This document shows, one piece after another, positions 39,354 to 50,389 of a stretch of 64,000 nucleotides of DNA. This stretch comes from Caulochytrium protostelioides (Eukaryota; Chytridiomycota; Caulochytriomycetes; Caulochytriales; Caulochytriaceae). A model generated the notes under the pieces. That model did not search any database. It was not told the DNA's origin and was given only the letters and a program-made list of their open reading frames with translations. Location of the stretch: positions 244,634 to 308,633 of the forward strand of contig ML014111.1 in the NCBI GenBank assembly GCA_003615045.1, in the 5' to 3' direction. A program made the position numbers and the translations under genes. Numbering within the stretch: the first letter of the stretch is position 1; each line of letters starts with the position of its first letter.

Positions 39354-42164
39354 CTACGCGGCGGCCCGCGCGATTCGACTCGGACTCCCCCGCGCGGCCG
39401 TCAAGCCGCAGGTGCACTGCCGCTGGAACCGCTGGCGCTGGCGGCGCCACTGCCACGTCTCCCAGACCTCCCACAGGCCGAGGCCCATGTCGAGCGCCGC
39501 GAGGCGCACGCTCAGCACTGCGTAGTTGGCCCACGCGCGCCACCAGCCGGCGCGCCACACGGGCGGCAGCCACGGCGCGTCGGCGTCGGCGTCGTCCATG
39601 ACCGCGGCGCCGCCCTTCCGCGCTGTGCCCATCTGGGACGCGTAGCGCGCGCCCTTGCGGACGCGGGCGGTCCGCGCGGCATCGAGCTCGGCGATCTCGG
39701 CCTCGCGCACGACGTCGCCGCACGTCCATCCCATGCGCGCGAGCGCGCGCAGCCGGTGCGCCGTCCCGATCGACGCGGACGGGCCCCCGGCGGGCTCGCC
39801 GGCGCACGGGCAGTCGGCGGCGTGCGGCGCGGCGCGCTGCGGCGCCATCTGCAGCGCGAGCTCCGTCGCGAAGCCGCCCAGCTCGGCGTCCTCAGCGGGC
39901 GCGGCCGCTGCCGCGCGGAGCGCCTGCTGGGTCGACGGCGGCGGCGGCAGCGGCGCCATCACGTCGACGTCGCCCGTGAGCACCTCGTCGGTGTGGCGCA
40001 GCAAGTCGTGGGTCTTGACGAGCAGCACGAGTTCGGGCGGGAGCTGGCTCAGGACCTTCGCGACGGCCAGCACAAACTCGCCCGAGGCGATCTTGTCGGC
40101 AATGATGTCGGCCTCGGAGCGTGAGCGCGCGACGCCGAGCCGCGTCGCGCCGCGGATGGGCGGTGCCTCGGCCTGGTGCGTCACGACCTCGGCGCCGTCG
40201 GGCGGCATCCACGCCGTGTCGGGCTGCCCGTCCGAGACGATCACGTACCACGGGCGCCCCGTGAGCATACTCGCGAACAGCTTGTTGAGGTCGAAGGCGC
40301 CGACGCGGGTGACGTGCGCGTCGTCGTCGACATGGATCTTGCCATCCTTGCCGCGGACGCCCGGCGCCCACTCGCGGAGCAGGTTCGCGGTGCGTTGCTC
40401 GATCGCGGCGCGGTCGCCGGCAATGAGGCTCGCCCAGAGCCGCGCGTAGTCGAGCCGGAACGGCGTGCTCAGCGATCGGTAGAGGCCGTGGTCGAGCAGG
40501 ACCAGGTCGAACGGCGTCGGCGTCGCCGTGGCCGCCGCGATCAGCGAAGTCAAGCTGTTCGGCAGCAGCGCGCGCAACGGCCACGTGACCACCGCGAACC
40601 CGTGCTGCACAAACGCTGTCCACCGCTGCCACCACGACGCGTTCTGTCCGGGGCCGATCCGTGGTCGGACCAGGATGTTGCCTATGGGAGCCGTTCACCA
40701 TCACCATACAAAAAAAGGTCCACCAAGAAACCGGGGGGGTGAGTCACTATCGTGGTTCATCGTGGCATGCTGGAGGGGGGCAGCATGGCGGGCTGACGCT
40801 GACGCTGACAGTCACTTACCGGCATGGGGGTCACAGTGAACAAAACCGTCCTTGAAAATCATTTGCGCGTAGACGCGGCCGAGTTCACGGGCGACGTGGG
40901 CGGGCTCGATGCCGGTGCGGGCCATGAAGGCGCGGTCATCGAGTTTGCCGGCGCCCGAGATATACTCCATCACCAGCACGCGCGGGCCGGCCCAGACGAC
41001 GGCGGGGATCCGCAGCACTGGGTCGCGGGCAAACAGCTGCGCCGCGCGCCGGGCATGCTCGGCCTCACGGTCGAACGCCAGCTCGACCGGCAGCGACGTC
41101 GCCAGCTCCTCGGCGATCCAGCCGAAGCGGAACGAGGGGAAGAGCTTCTCCACGAGGAAGACGAGCCGGGCGCACGTGGCGATGTCGATCGGCGCATGCT
41201 CCGCCAGCGCGGGGTGCTGCAGCTTCACCGCGACCCAGGGGTCGGAGAGGCCCGGCGGCGGGTCCCGCAGCCGCGCGCGGTGGACTTGCGCCAGGCTCGC
41301 GACGCCGATGGGCCGCGGGTCAAACTCGACAAACCAATCGGCGATCGACCGGCCCGTGTCCTGCGCGAGCATCGCGTCCAGCTGCGCCACGGGGGTCATG
41401 GGGCATTGGTCCTGCAGCGGCCGCAGGATGCGGATATACTCGGGCGGCAGAATCTGCGCCATCGACGACACGTGCTGCCCGAGCTTAATGTAGATGCCGC
41501 CGTTCTTGCGCGCGAGCGCGAGCAACCGGTGGGCCGACCGCGTATGGCACGCCCGCCGGTCTTCCCGCGACAGGGCCCCGCACAGCTGCGCCACAGGGTC
41601 CGCATGCGGCGCGGCCTCGTCGCCGGCGCCGGCGTCCGCGCCGTCGGTCCGCGCGAGATGGAGGCGCCAGTGGGCGCGCAGCCAGCGCGTCAGATCGCCG
41701 GGGGCGCCGAACGTCCACGCGTAGTCGGTGCCGATGGTGGCGACGGCGACGGCGGCCCGCGCCGACCGCTGCAGCGCCGTCATCTCGCGCACCGCTTGCG
41801 TGCGCCACGTCACCGGCTCGCGCGGCGAGGCGGCGTCGGACGGGTCGGCCAGCGGCGCGGCGGCTGAGACGGCCTGCAGCGCATAGACGCCGCCGGCGGC
41901 CGACACGGCCGCGATCAGCGCCACGATCCGGCGGGTGCGGCCACGGCCGGCGGCCGCGGCAATGGCGGCGGCCGCCGCGGCGGCTTCGTTCGACGGCGAC
42001 GGGGCGGCGGACGCCGGCGCCCGCGGCGCATGGAAAGCGCAGGATCGCGGCCACGCACGCAGCGGCGGCGGCGGCCGTGGTCCCGGCGCGGACGGCCATG
42101 GCGACCTCAGGCCGGCCCGGGCCGCGGGCCGTCGGCCGGCCGCGGCGATCCTCAGCAGGCGCAT
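39354..42164 (-). CDS. ABC1/ADCK (UbiB) atypical kinase, MCP2/ADCK1-like (two exons)
   Basis: Exon 1 is 40820-42164 and ends HCDPHA plus one base at GTAAGT. Exon 2 is 39354-40681, after CCCATAG. Phase 1 joining restores Gly and gives HCDPHAGGNILVRP, about 890 residues in total. The UbiB kinase landmarks are the N-terminal KLGQ (227-230, the KxGQ motif), VAVKLQHP with Lys314, the catalytic HCDPH (443-447) and the metal-binding DHG (about 512-514). The N-terminus (MRLLRIAAAGRRPAARAGLR) looks like a mitochondrial presequence, with a helix near 80-100. The best fit is the ADCK1/Mcp2 branch, linked to coenzyme Q distribution and lipid homeostasis. A disordered insert lies in the C-terminal region. 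The frame continues 280 codons upstream but is Arg/Pro-rich and unconserved. Confidence 0.9.
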
Positions 42165-43239
42165 AGGAAGAGCCTCGTCGCGGCGCGAGAGAGCGCGGCA
42201 GGACCCGGCAGGGCGACGCGCGGGAGAAGGACGAGTGGGCAGCGCGCGGTCCGGTGGGGCGTCGTGAGGAGACTGCGGCGTTGGACGGCGTGCGGAGACC
42301 GAGGCCGTCGCACGCTCGGCGCGTCCGTAGCTGCGTCGCCGTCGCCGCTCGTGGCCGCGCCGCGCTGATGCACGCACGCCGCGTGTCCTCCGCATCGACG
42401 CGCTCCTCTTCTGCTTCGTCGTCCTCGGAGGATCCGGCGGCCCAGGGTAGAGCGAGCCTGGCGCGGCGGCGGCGGTAGGACGGCGGGGCTGCTGCTGCCG
42501 CCGCCGCCGCCGCCGGGGCTCCTCGGCGCACGCGCGCCCGAGAGGGCTGAGCTCGACGACCATCGGGCAAATGACGCCTCTGGGTCCCCGGCAGACCCGG
42601 GGTCGGCCCTGGCCAACCGTCAGCGTCGGCGTCGGCGTCGGCGTCGACCGGGCCGATGGCCCATGGCCGGCATGGTCGACGTGGCCGCTTGGTCGCGGCA
42701 GCCTACGAGGGGCCACGGCCGCCGCCAAGGCCACGGCCATCAACGTCGTTGTGCCGCCGGATCGTCGGGTCGCCGCGGTGACGAGCATCGCTCGTGGAAG
42801 GCCGGCGGGTTGTCGGGGACCGTGGGTCGCGCCCGACCCTCTGGGGCGGCTTCGAGCTTCCCGGCAGTCCGACGGTGCCTCTGGCACGGCGCGATGGCGC
42901 GCCGCCGCGTGGCCACCCGACAGCTTGCTCGTGATGCCTTCGAGCCGGATCATCGCGCGATAGCGCCGAGGCATGCTCAAGCGATCATGGCACCGCGTGC
43001 GCACCTATGGACCATGTGCACCGATGAGTCCACAGGATGGCCTCTTCTTTTGCGACACTCCCCTTCTCAGCCCTCGCGATACATGCAATGATTTCGAAAC
43101 TGTTGAGACCCTCGATGCCTTTCCACTCCGTATCATCTCCCTCGTTTTTCTCAGCTCAGCCCATTGGCACCCGAAAAAAAAAAGTAATAGCGAGTTTTGT
43201 GTGGGTTCAGCGTACACGAAAGGGTGTGTGTGAGCGCAA
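42165..43239. other. Intergenic region ADCK / uL13
   Basis: Promoter of the ADCK gene. Repeats: CCGCCG at 42495-42515 and GTCGGC at 42624-42650. The AT-rich stretch 43090-43230 is the probable 3' region of uL13. No gene is supported. Confidence 0.4.
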
Positions 43240-45020
43240 TTAGAAGCCGTTGGCGGCGAGGATCTGGGCCTGGGCGGGCTTAAGGGCGGCCTTGGCGGTC
43301 TTGACGGCGGCGGCGCGCTTGGCGAGGAGCTGCTTCTTGGCCTCAAAGTAGGCCTTGCCCTCAGCCTTGCGCTTGGCCTCGAGCTTCTCAACAACACCGG
43401 CGTACTTCCAGCCCATCTCGGTGGCGAGACGCGAGATCACGGTGACCTTGCGGTTGGGGGGCAGGCGGAGGGCGCGGAGGGCGTCCGGGACGACCTGGCG
43501 GGCGACCTTGTTGTACGCGGGCGGGACACCCTCGTAGCAGTGGAGGCGGTTGAGGGCGGACGAGCCGCGGGCGGTCTTGTGCGGGACCATGCCGCGGACC
43601 AGGCGGGCGAACATGCGCGACGGCGCGCGGAAGTGGTAAGGGCCCTTGCGCGGGTTGACGAGGCAGCGCTTGCGCAGGAAGGCCTGGTACTTCAGCTTCG
43701 TGCGGTAGAAGTGGCCGGTCATCACCAGCGACTCGCAGCGCACGACGGTCACCTTGTGGCCGTTGAGGAGCTGCTTGGCCACGATGGAGCCGAGGCGGCC
43801 CATCAGGTGGTCCTTGCCATCAATGACGATTTCCTGCGCGAGGTCAAAAACAAGAGGCAGAATCAGAAAGAAGTAACAACGAGACAAGGTGAGTCGGCGA
43901 GTTTTGACACATCTGTGCGAACGATGACATCGTCCAGGCTGATGAGGGTGAACGGGAGAGGCAGTTCAGGTCATCAACGCGGTCGCGCAGGGTCCGGTCC
44001 AGGAAGCTGTCGAGAAGGTGGGTCGCTGTTCACATGCGAAGCGTTGCAGAATAAAGAGGCCCTGTCGGCAGCATCAGCCATGCCTGTCGCACTCTGCCAT
44101 TCGCGCCTCTGTCGCTGCCGAGCTTCTGTTGCGCTGGGGGTGTGTGGCCCATCCCGGCATCACAAGGAACACACACGAGATGCAAGAACGTCTTGGAAGT
44201 CTCGAGACGGCGGGCCGTCAAAGCTTCCGAGCACCGCCAGAAATGACCTCAAGTGGCCGAAGCGCGAGTCCAGGTCCATCCCGAGGGCTTGCTAGCGTCG
44301 ACTGGGAATCAGCGACCACGTGCCGTCGAACAGCCAGCACGACTTTGTCGGACGCAGGCTGGCAGCGAGTAAATGCCGACACAGCTAAAGTGTGGAGCTC
44401 TCCATGCTGCCAACAATGCTGGAGGAGCACGTATGGCAGTACACATCCGTGCTGCGGGTCGGCGCAACCAGGCTGGCAGCGAGCAAAAGCGATCCTCTCG
44501 ACTTCGACCCCTTTCGAGAGCACGATCAGGGTCGAAACAAGTACGGCTCAAAGTACGCCGTGCCTATGCATCGCCAGGCCAGAACCGCCATCACGAGCGA
44601 TGACAGAACTTCAACGCTCCAGAGCAAGCGATGCTGACGTGGAGATGCACACGGTCCGTGTATCTCACGGAGGGCGAGGAGGTGTCTGCAGCAAGTCAGC
44701 GAGCGCAGCTTTCGTACGGACTCGACGGCACGAGAGACGGCAGGTCACGACGGACAGAACCGGCTCGGCGGTGGAGACGTCGCATGGTCTGGTTTCCTCG
44801 AGCAGCTCCGAGCGGTGTGGTTTCCGGTTATCTTGAACGCCATCATGGCGGGCTTCATGAATTCACCGCATGAACGCGGTCATCGGGACGGCGGTCTGGA
44901 CAGGAGGACACGAACGGCGGTCTGGACAGCGGGGTATGGACGATGGTATGGCCGCGGCGGACGGTGATACTGCATGACGGGGGGAAGGCGATGTCTCGCA
45001 CATACCTTCTCGTAGGCCAT
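43240..45020 (-). CDS. RPL16: 60S ribosomal protein uL13 (L13a/L16), two exons
   Basis: Exon 1 is 45006-45020 (MAYEK) and ends at GTATGT. Exon 2 is 43240-43833, after CCTCGCGCAG. Phase 0 joining gives 202 residues, the family size. It is recognisable from EIVIDGKDHLMGRLGSIVAK, QLLNGHKVTVVRCE, KLKYQAFLRKRCLVNPRKGP, FRAPSRMFARLVRGMVPHKT, and the basic C-terminal helix. uL13 binds 25S rRNA on the large subunit. The 1,172-nt intron mirrors that of eL22 in size and position. The first exon is an inference: no ATG lies closer in phase with a donor, and the reading MAYEK-EIVIDGK fits the family's short N-terminus. Upstream is a C-rich tract (CCTTACCCACCACCCACCCC). Confidence 0.9.
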
Positions 45021-45374
45021 TGTCAATCAAATTACGGGGGGTGGGTGGTGGGTAAGGAGTCAGAAGGAGGGTGGTGCACGGCGGTCGGCGAGTCAAGACC
45101 AGGTGGGTATCGCTGCCGTTTGCCTTCTTTTCACGTATGCTTGTCCTGCGGTCTCTCATGTCCTTCTCGTGCCCGCCTGTTTTTCCATTTTTTTTTTTCG
45201 GGGTGATACATGTGCAGCATGACCTGGCTGCTCGGGAGGGGTATACTCCGAGCGGACCGGCGGCTCGCGGCGGGCGGTCCGCGGACCGCGGCTCGCGGCT
45301 CGCGGCTCGCGACTCGCGACTCGAGTGAGGAGCAGCCGTGCGTGTGCCGCGGGCCCACGGGTCCTGCTCGCTCC

Positions 45375-45439
45375 GCCGTCGTCGTCCTCGTCCTCGTCGT
45401 CGCCGTCGCCGTCGCCGTCGTCGTCGTCGTCGTCGTCGT
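45375..45439. repeat. GTC/GCC trinucleotide repeat
   Basis: A near-perfect run of GTC with GCC and CTC interruptions, ending in ten GTC units. Confidence 0.85.
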
Positions 45440-45957
45440 AATGGCGGTCCTCATCGTCGTCCTCGGCGTCGCTGGTTGCAGCCCGGGCGATGGTGCGGCG
45501 TCGTCCGACCGCCCGACCGGGCGACGGCTTGGACCGGCGAAGCGTGACCGATGGCGAGGGGTCTGCGGGCGCTGCCGCAGGCGTGCGGACGACGCCCGCG
45601 GGCCGGGCCAGCGCCAGACGGGGTCGTCCGGCCGGAGGCGCGGGCGAAGCGAAGCGCGGGAGCCGCGAGCCGCGGCCCGGCGTCTGGGTCGCGTCGCGTC
45701 GCGTCGCGTCGCGTCGCGGCCTCGGCCTCGGCCAGGCGACAGCGACGCGCGGCGAGGGACCCGGGGACGGGACGCCCGAGCGGGGGAGACCGGAGAGAGA
45801 CGGCCGGCGTGCGGAAACTCCGCCGGCACACGGGCCGTGCCCGGGCGGACGGCTATCCCCCCGGCCGCCGCCGCCGGCCGCCGCAAAGAAGGAAATTCGC
45901 CGAGCCGAGCCGCGCCGCGCCGCGCCGCGCCGCGCCTGGGCTGGGCGACCATCGCAT

Positions 45958-46012
<55 letters not shown>

Positions 46013-46080
46013 CATGGCGGCGGCGGCCATGGCGGTGGCGGCCATGGCGGCGGCGGCCATGGCGGCGGCGACCATGGCGA
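45958..46080. repeat. CGG trinucleotide repeat with CCATGG interruptions
   Basis: About 18 perfect CGG units (45958-46011), then an imperfect array of GGCGGCGGCCAT units. CGG arrays of this size can form G-quadruplex and hairpin structures and are often length-polymorphic. Confidence 0.9.
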
Positions 46081-46698
46081 CGGCGACGGCGACGGATGGG
46101 GACGCGGACCCCCCCGACCTCCCGGCGCCACGCGGACCGCCCGAGGGCGAACACCGACCGAGGGACGCGAGGCGGGGTCGCCGCGGGAGCGGAGGATGGC
46201 CCGCTCGCCAGGGGCTCGCCAGGAGCTCCGAGGCCTTGACTCGTTATCCTTCACTAGTACGACAGCAATGGTCCAACCACGCGCCGTGACGGAAACGCGT
46301 CGACACCCCGGCGGGAACCCCCGGTCACGGGCCGCGAAGCCACGGCATGAACCGCAGGGATCGATCTCCGGGGATCCCCACGCCGGCTGAATGAGGCGGA
46401 AGCTCAGACGGCAGCGACCCACAAGCGACGAACGATCGAAGGATGGTGCTCGCCAGGCGCGAGCTCCTTCACCTTGTCGATCAACTCCCTCAATATCATT
46501 CCATCCGTAGGACCACGGCTCATTGCCAAACCACGTCGTCGTGACCGAAATACGACATCAACAACCACTCAGCCATGTATCCGCTCCTCCTGCGTCGGAG
46601 CCACCCGGTCGGCTGACCATTTGGCGATCCCGGCAGGACATCGCATAGCAGCGTGATTGCTTCCTTCTCCCAATCGAGTTCACTCCAAAATGGCAGAA

Positions 46699-47055
46699 AA
46701 ATGCCCCTGTCCGCCTGAAAACATGTCCCTCTTTCGGGCTGCCCACTGATACGCGGCCCACTTGGTGTGCGCAGTGTCCCGGCAGAGGCAGAGAACCTTA
46801 ACCGCCGCAAATGTTCTTGTCCGTTGAAGAAGCGACCCTATGTCGGGTTGCCCACCGACACGCCGCTCACCTGGTGTCTGCAGGGTCGGGACCCGGCAGG
46901 GTCCCGACAAGCCCGCAGAGGTAGAGGACATCGTCGACCGCACATGCCCGTGCCCGCTGAAGAAGCGACCCGTGTTCGGGTGGCCCACCGACACGCGGCC
47001 CGCTGGGTGTGCGCGGTGTCCCGACAAGCCAGCGGTAGCGGTAGACATCGATTCC
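46699..47055. repeat. Three diverged tandem units of about 110-133 bp
   Basis: Units start at about 46699, 46809 and 46942. Each runs ATGYCCNTGTCCG..GAAGAAGCGACCC..GGGTTGCCCACCGACACG..GGTGTGCG..GTGTCCCG. The middle unit has an insertion of about 20 bp containing GGGTCGGGACCCGGCAGGGTCCCGAC, a near palindrome. Short peptides such as CPCPLKKRPVFGWPTDT appear in the plus-strand frames but shift frame between units, so this is either a decayed coding repeat or a satellite. Confidence 0.75.
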
Positions 47056-47442
47056 CCTCGCTGCCTGTCATCCTGGTGCAACTCCATCAGCATTGCAAAG
47101 CACCTGCGCGGCTACTGCATGAATTGTGTTCGTTGAGCCACTATATCGGAACTAGCTTGTGAAGAAACGCACCGGATCGCGACGGAAACGCTTGTTCAGC
47201 GGTATGCGCATCTGGAGACATCATCGGAAAATTCGCGAGGGGTAACTCAGCAAGACGCCCCGGCATGTCAGCTTCGGTGAGGTGGATGAGGATGAGGAAC
47301 GCCACGATACCCGCGCGTACTGCAGTGGCGAGAACAAGCAGATGATGATGATGATGGAAGGCACTGGCTGCCGCCCCACGGTTTTCATCCGATTTAATCT
47401 AGACGCATTCGACTCCCACGGGAGAAGACATGAAAGTAGTTT

Positions 47443-47446
<4 letters not shown>
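47056..47446. other. Short AT-richer interval, no gene
   Basis: Lies between the tandem repeat and the GA microsatellite. It carries a GATGATGATGATGG run at 47342-47355 and no supported gene. Confidence 0.4.

Positions 47447-47528
<82 letters not shown>
47447..47528. repeat. (AG)41 microsatellite
   Basis: 82 bp of perfect AG dinucleotide, 28 bp from the 3' end of the orphan secreted-protein gene. It is by far the longest perfect simple repeat in the window. Confidence 0.97.
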
Positions 47529-47531
<3 letters not shown>

Positions 47532-47555
47532 ATCATGGGGCATTCTGGGATCAAT

Positions 47556-49991
47556 TCAGAGTCCATGAAACAGAGTAGAGGAAGCCATGGCATCAGCACC
47601 CTTCGGATGTATCGTTCTAAAAGACGTGCCGTCAGCCCTCTTCGGAACGAATAGCATTTCGAAAGCCGGATTGACTGTGAACAGTTCAGAAAGAGCAATC
47701 ACCGGGGATTCCTCGGTAGCAATCGGAATTTCCTTCAAGGGAAGTTCGATGCCGTAAAACAAGGGCATGGAAACGAGCTTCTTGAACCGAGAGCTGATGG
47801 AACTTAACGCAGCAAGATCCTCGTGAAACGCTTGCCGGTATCCCAAGAGCACTGTCGCGGGAATGGGCATTTCGGCAAAGAGGCTATAAAAGTTTGTCTT
47901 TTTTCGGACACGGGTGCCCATATTGACGAGGTTTCTCTTACACAAATCACCATATCTCCGATCCATGGAAAAGACAGCGGCATTCACGATGGTTTCCTCG
48001 GAGCAACTAGGGTCCAACAACTCCAAGATTATGGGGGCTTGATCGTCAACGTGTCGAAGTGATTCTGCATACTTCCGGATCATGATCTCTAAGCTATTCT
48101 GGAGGGGTTCGCCGGACGCAGAGCCCTCGGGGAGGCAAAGCTCATTGACCAGATACTCACGATAGTTCAATTCCTCAGTTTCCAGAAACTGCAATACGAG
48201 TTCTTTGTCTCTCAAACGCTTTGGCCAATTTTGCCGCTGTGGGGATTTTAAAGCAAGCACTTCGTTAGACAGTTTGGACCTAAGTTCGGGCACAACATGT
48301 TTGAGATAGTGCCAAAGGACCACCGCGTCCACGGTCGCGTGCTGTGCTTTCAATTTCCAGTTTTTAATGAACCACTGGCGTATATACGCATCCTTGATCA
48401 AATCGGCATATTGCCTGGCTTGATGGAAATATTGGCTCTCTGAGGGAACAGCGGCGTTTTCCACCGATCCGCGACCGAAGAGTTCGAGGCTCCCAAACTG
48501 GGAGTCACAGTAATCAACAAATGCGGCGCTGAGGACGTAAAGGAATGGACGTATCCGATCGGCTTTCCAGATGGCCGTACGACGGTAGAGAGTGCTCATA
48601 AAATGTTGGAATGACGGACTCGTGTGAAGCTGGTTGGCCATGTCTTCAAAATGAAGAACGTACGAACTGGTCGCTATATCGAGGCCGCTGGAAAGACGAT
48701 CCCATTTGCGTACGTTATTTATATCGAAAATAACGACTCTCCCCTGCAACGCGTTTTTAGTTTTACTTGTCCATTGGCTGTCGGACCCGCCGGTGATCTG
48801 GTGTGGGTCTGCAGAGTCACCAGGCAAACTCGACTGGGGATCGAGATTCGGTGCTAGCGCTGATGGGTCAGTCCACTGCCCGTCAGGACTGGCCGTGGGC
48901 GGACCAGGTATCATGCCATTGGTGAATGACGGGATAACGGGTGCGCTTTCCGGAAAATTTCTGGATGTTGCATAGTATACGGGTGTAATGGCCGAGGGGA
49001 CCGCCTGGTTAAACTGCGGATCTGGAGAGGCCCCTGCCGTAGAGCCACCACCAGCTGTCGGTGGCCGAACACTGGAGTCGTGATTCAGAGATCCAAGGTT
49101 TTGAAAATTGTAGGTCTCGGGGACTGGGGGATGTCCAGGTACGAGTGTGGGTACAGAACCCGTGCCATCTATCGGAAACAAGCCGCCAGGGATGAAATGC
49201 TCGTCTAAGTTGCCTGGGTACGATGGGTCAAATGGCCCAGCTGTGTACGGCCCCGCTGTATATGGCCAAAAGCTCCCTTGGGCCGAAAGAACTTTCATCA
49301 TACTGCCACCATCGATTCCTGGTTTAGTTTCTTGGCCATTGTTCAGATTCCCCCAGACGACGGGGGACAATTGACGATTCGGTTGTTCTCTTGCGTCTCC
49401 TGCTTGAGCCAGAGGAAATTGCTCCAAATTGCCGCCATAGGTTCCTGAAAGCGAATTGTCCACAATGGGATACAGATGATTCCCATATGGAGCCTGATGC
49501 CCGTTGGGGCTAAAATTCAGATACCCAGAGACGCTTGGATCATACGATTGTCCAGGCGGGAAAGTTAATTCGGATGCAAAGCCCGCTCCCGTATCGCCAC
49601 TGCCATCTGTGGGTAACTGGGGGATACTGGCATCAGGATATGGAGAGTTACTCCACGGAATCGTATAGTCTGGCGAAAAGTGCGAAGGATGCGAAAAGGA
49701 AGTCGCGGGGCCCCTCTCTCCAGGGTGAGCTGGGACATTTCCGAATGGATAATTGAACAAGTCTCCGTACTGGCCCTGTTCGGCCATCTCCGGCTCCCCG
49801 GGATGGGTCGCTATTTCTTGTTGGGGGCCCGGACCGTAGGAATCCGTAGGTGCAGAGCCATCCGTAGGTGCAAAGCCAAAGCTAGAACCATCCCATTGCC
49901 CCGGTGGTAATGCTGTGACAATCATGGAGAGGAGATATGCATGAAGCAGAAAGGGCAGCAGCCCATTGCGGCCGCGTCTGAGCACCAGCAT
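47556..49991 (-). CDS. Orphan secreted protein, AT-rich, effector-like layout
   Basis: An 811-residue single-exon protein. The N-terminus MLVLRRGRNGLLPFLLHAYL then LSMIVTALPPG fits a signal peptide, with possible cleavage near residue 28. Residues about 30-420 are Gly/Pro/Ser/Asn-rich and repetitive (GFAPTDGSAPTDSYG, YTAGPYTAGPFDPSYPG) and look disordered. Residues about 430-811 form a globular, alpha-helical domain beginning ALQGRVVIFDINNVRKWDRL, with FVDYCDSQFGSLELFG, AVVLWHYLKHVVPELRSKLS and KTNFYSLFAEMPIPATVLLG. I do not recognise it. Base composition is visibly more AT-rich than every neighbour. It lies between a microsatellite and a transposon relic, suggesting recent arrival or fast evolution, as in chytrid effector families. 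No Cys-rich or LxLFLAK motif is present. Confidence 0.8.
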   Translation of the reverse strand: MLVLRRGRNGLLPFLLHAYLLSMIVTALPPGQWDGSSFGFAPTDGSAPTDSYGPGPQQEIATHPGEPEMAEQGQYGDLFNYPFGNVPAHPGERGPATSFSHPSHFSPDYTIPWSNSPYPDASIPQLPTDGSGDTGAGFASELTFPPGQSYDPSVSGYLNFSPNGHQAPYGNHLYPIVDNSLSGTYGGNLEQFPLAQAGDAREQPNRQLSPVVWGNLNNGQETKPGIDGGSMMKVLSAQGSFWPYTAGPYTAGPFDPSYPGNLDEHFIPGGLFPIDGTGSVPTLVPGHPPVPETYNFQNLGSLNHDSSVRPPTAGGGSTAGASPDPQFNQAVPSAITPVYYATSRNFPESAPVIPSFTNGMIPGPPTASPDGQWTDPSALAPNLDPQSSLPGDSADPHQITGGSDSQWTSKTKNALQGRVVIFDINNVRKWDRLSSGLDIATSSYVLHFEDMANQLHTSPSFQHFMSTLYRRTAIWKADRIRPFLYVLSAAFVDYCDSQFGSLELFGRGSVENAAVPSESQYFHQARQYADLIKDAYIRQWFIKNWKLKAQHATVDAVVLWHYLKHVVPELRSKLSNEVLALKSPQRQNWPKRLRDKELVLQFLETEELNYREYLVNELCLPEGSASGEPLQNSLEIMIRKYAESLRHVDDQAPIILELLDPSCSEETIVNAAVFSMDRRYGDLCKRNLVNMGTRVRKKTNFYSLFAEMPIPATVLLGYRQAFHEDLAALSSISSRFKKLVSMPLFYGIELPLKEIPIATEESPVIALSELFTVNPAFEMLFVPKRADGTSFRTIHPKGADAMASSTLFHGL

Positions 49992-50389
49992 GACGGCACG
50001 GCTGAAGAGCGGCAGGTGGGGGAGGTGATAGGTGATGCGTTTGAGATGGACGGATGTGCCTTAGAAGATGACCGAGAATGACTGCACGATGCCAACGGAG
50101 GTCACGGGGCCACCGAGGCACCGGAGTCGCACGCGTGGTGGAGTATGTCCCCGGAGAGGCCGGAACGAGGACAACAGCAACTCATGGAACGGCATGGCAT
50201 TGACAAATCTGCTCTGTCGATCTCGGCCAGCAGACGTTCCTCCGTGCTGGGTGCTACTCGACAGCTCGCACGGACGGGGAGAGTGCGTGAGCCTCACACA
50301 CCGGCTCCATCAAGCTTAAGTCCGACATCCGGGGGATCACCCAAGGCATCTTTCCTAACGCGCCCTGCCCTCCAAAGGGGACCCTAGGG
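49992..50389. other. Promoter side of the secreted-protein gene
   Basis: Moderate GC, no gene. A CCCTAGGGGACC palindromic patch near 50377-50396 lies at the left edge of the Fanzor-like relic. Confidence 0.4.

Larger units (their letters stand above)
45021..46698. other. Repeat-rich intergenic region upstream of uL13
   Basis: Frames of 280-360 codons cross this interval on both strands, but their composition (poly-Arg/Ala/Gly) reflects GTC, CTCGCGA and CGG repeats. No conserved domain and no splice structure were found. It contains the uL13 promoter. Confidence 0.5.

Noticed and set aside
45131-46289. Overlapping frames of 314-359 codons on both strands
   Set aside because: All are translations of triplet and heptamer repeats, with poly-Arg, poly-Ala or poly-His runs and no domain.
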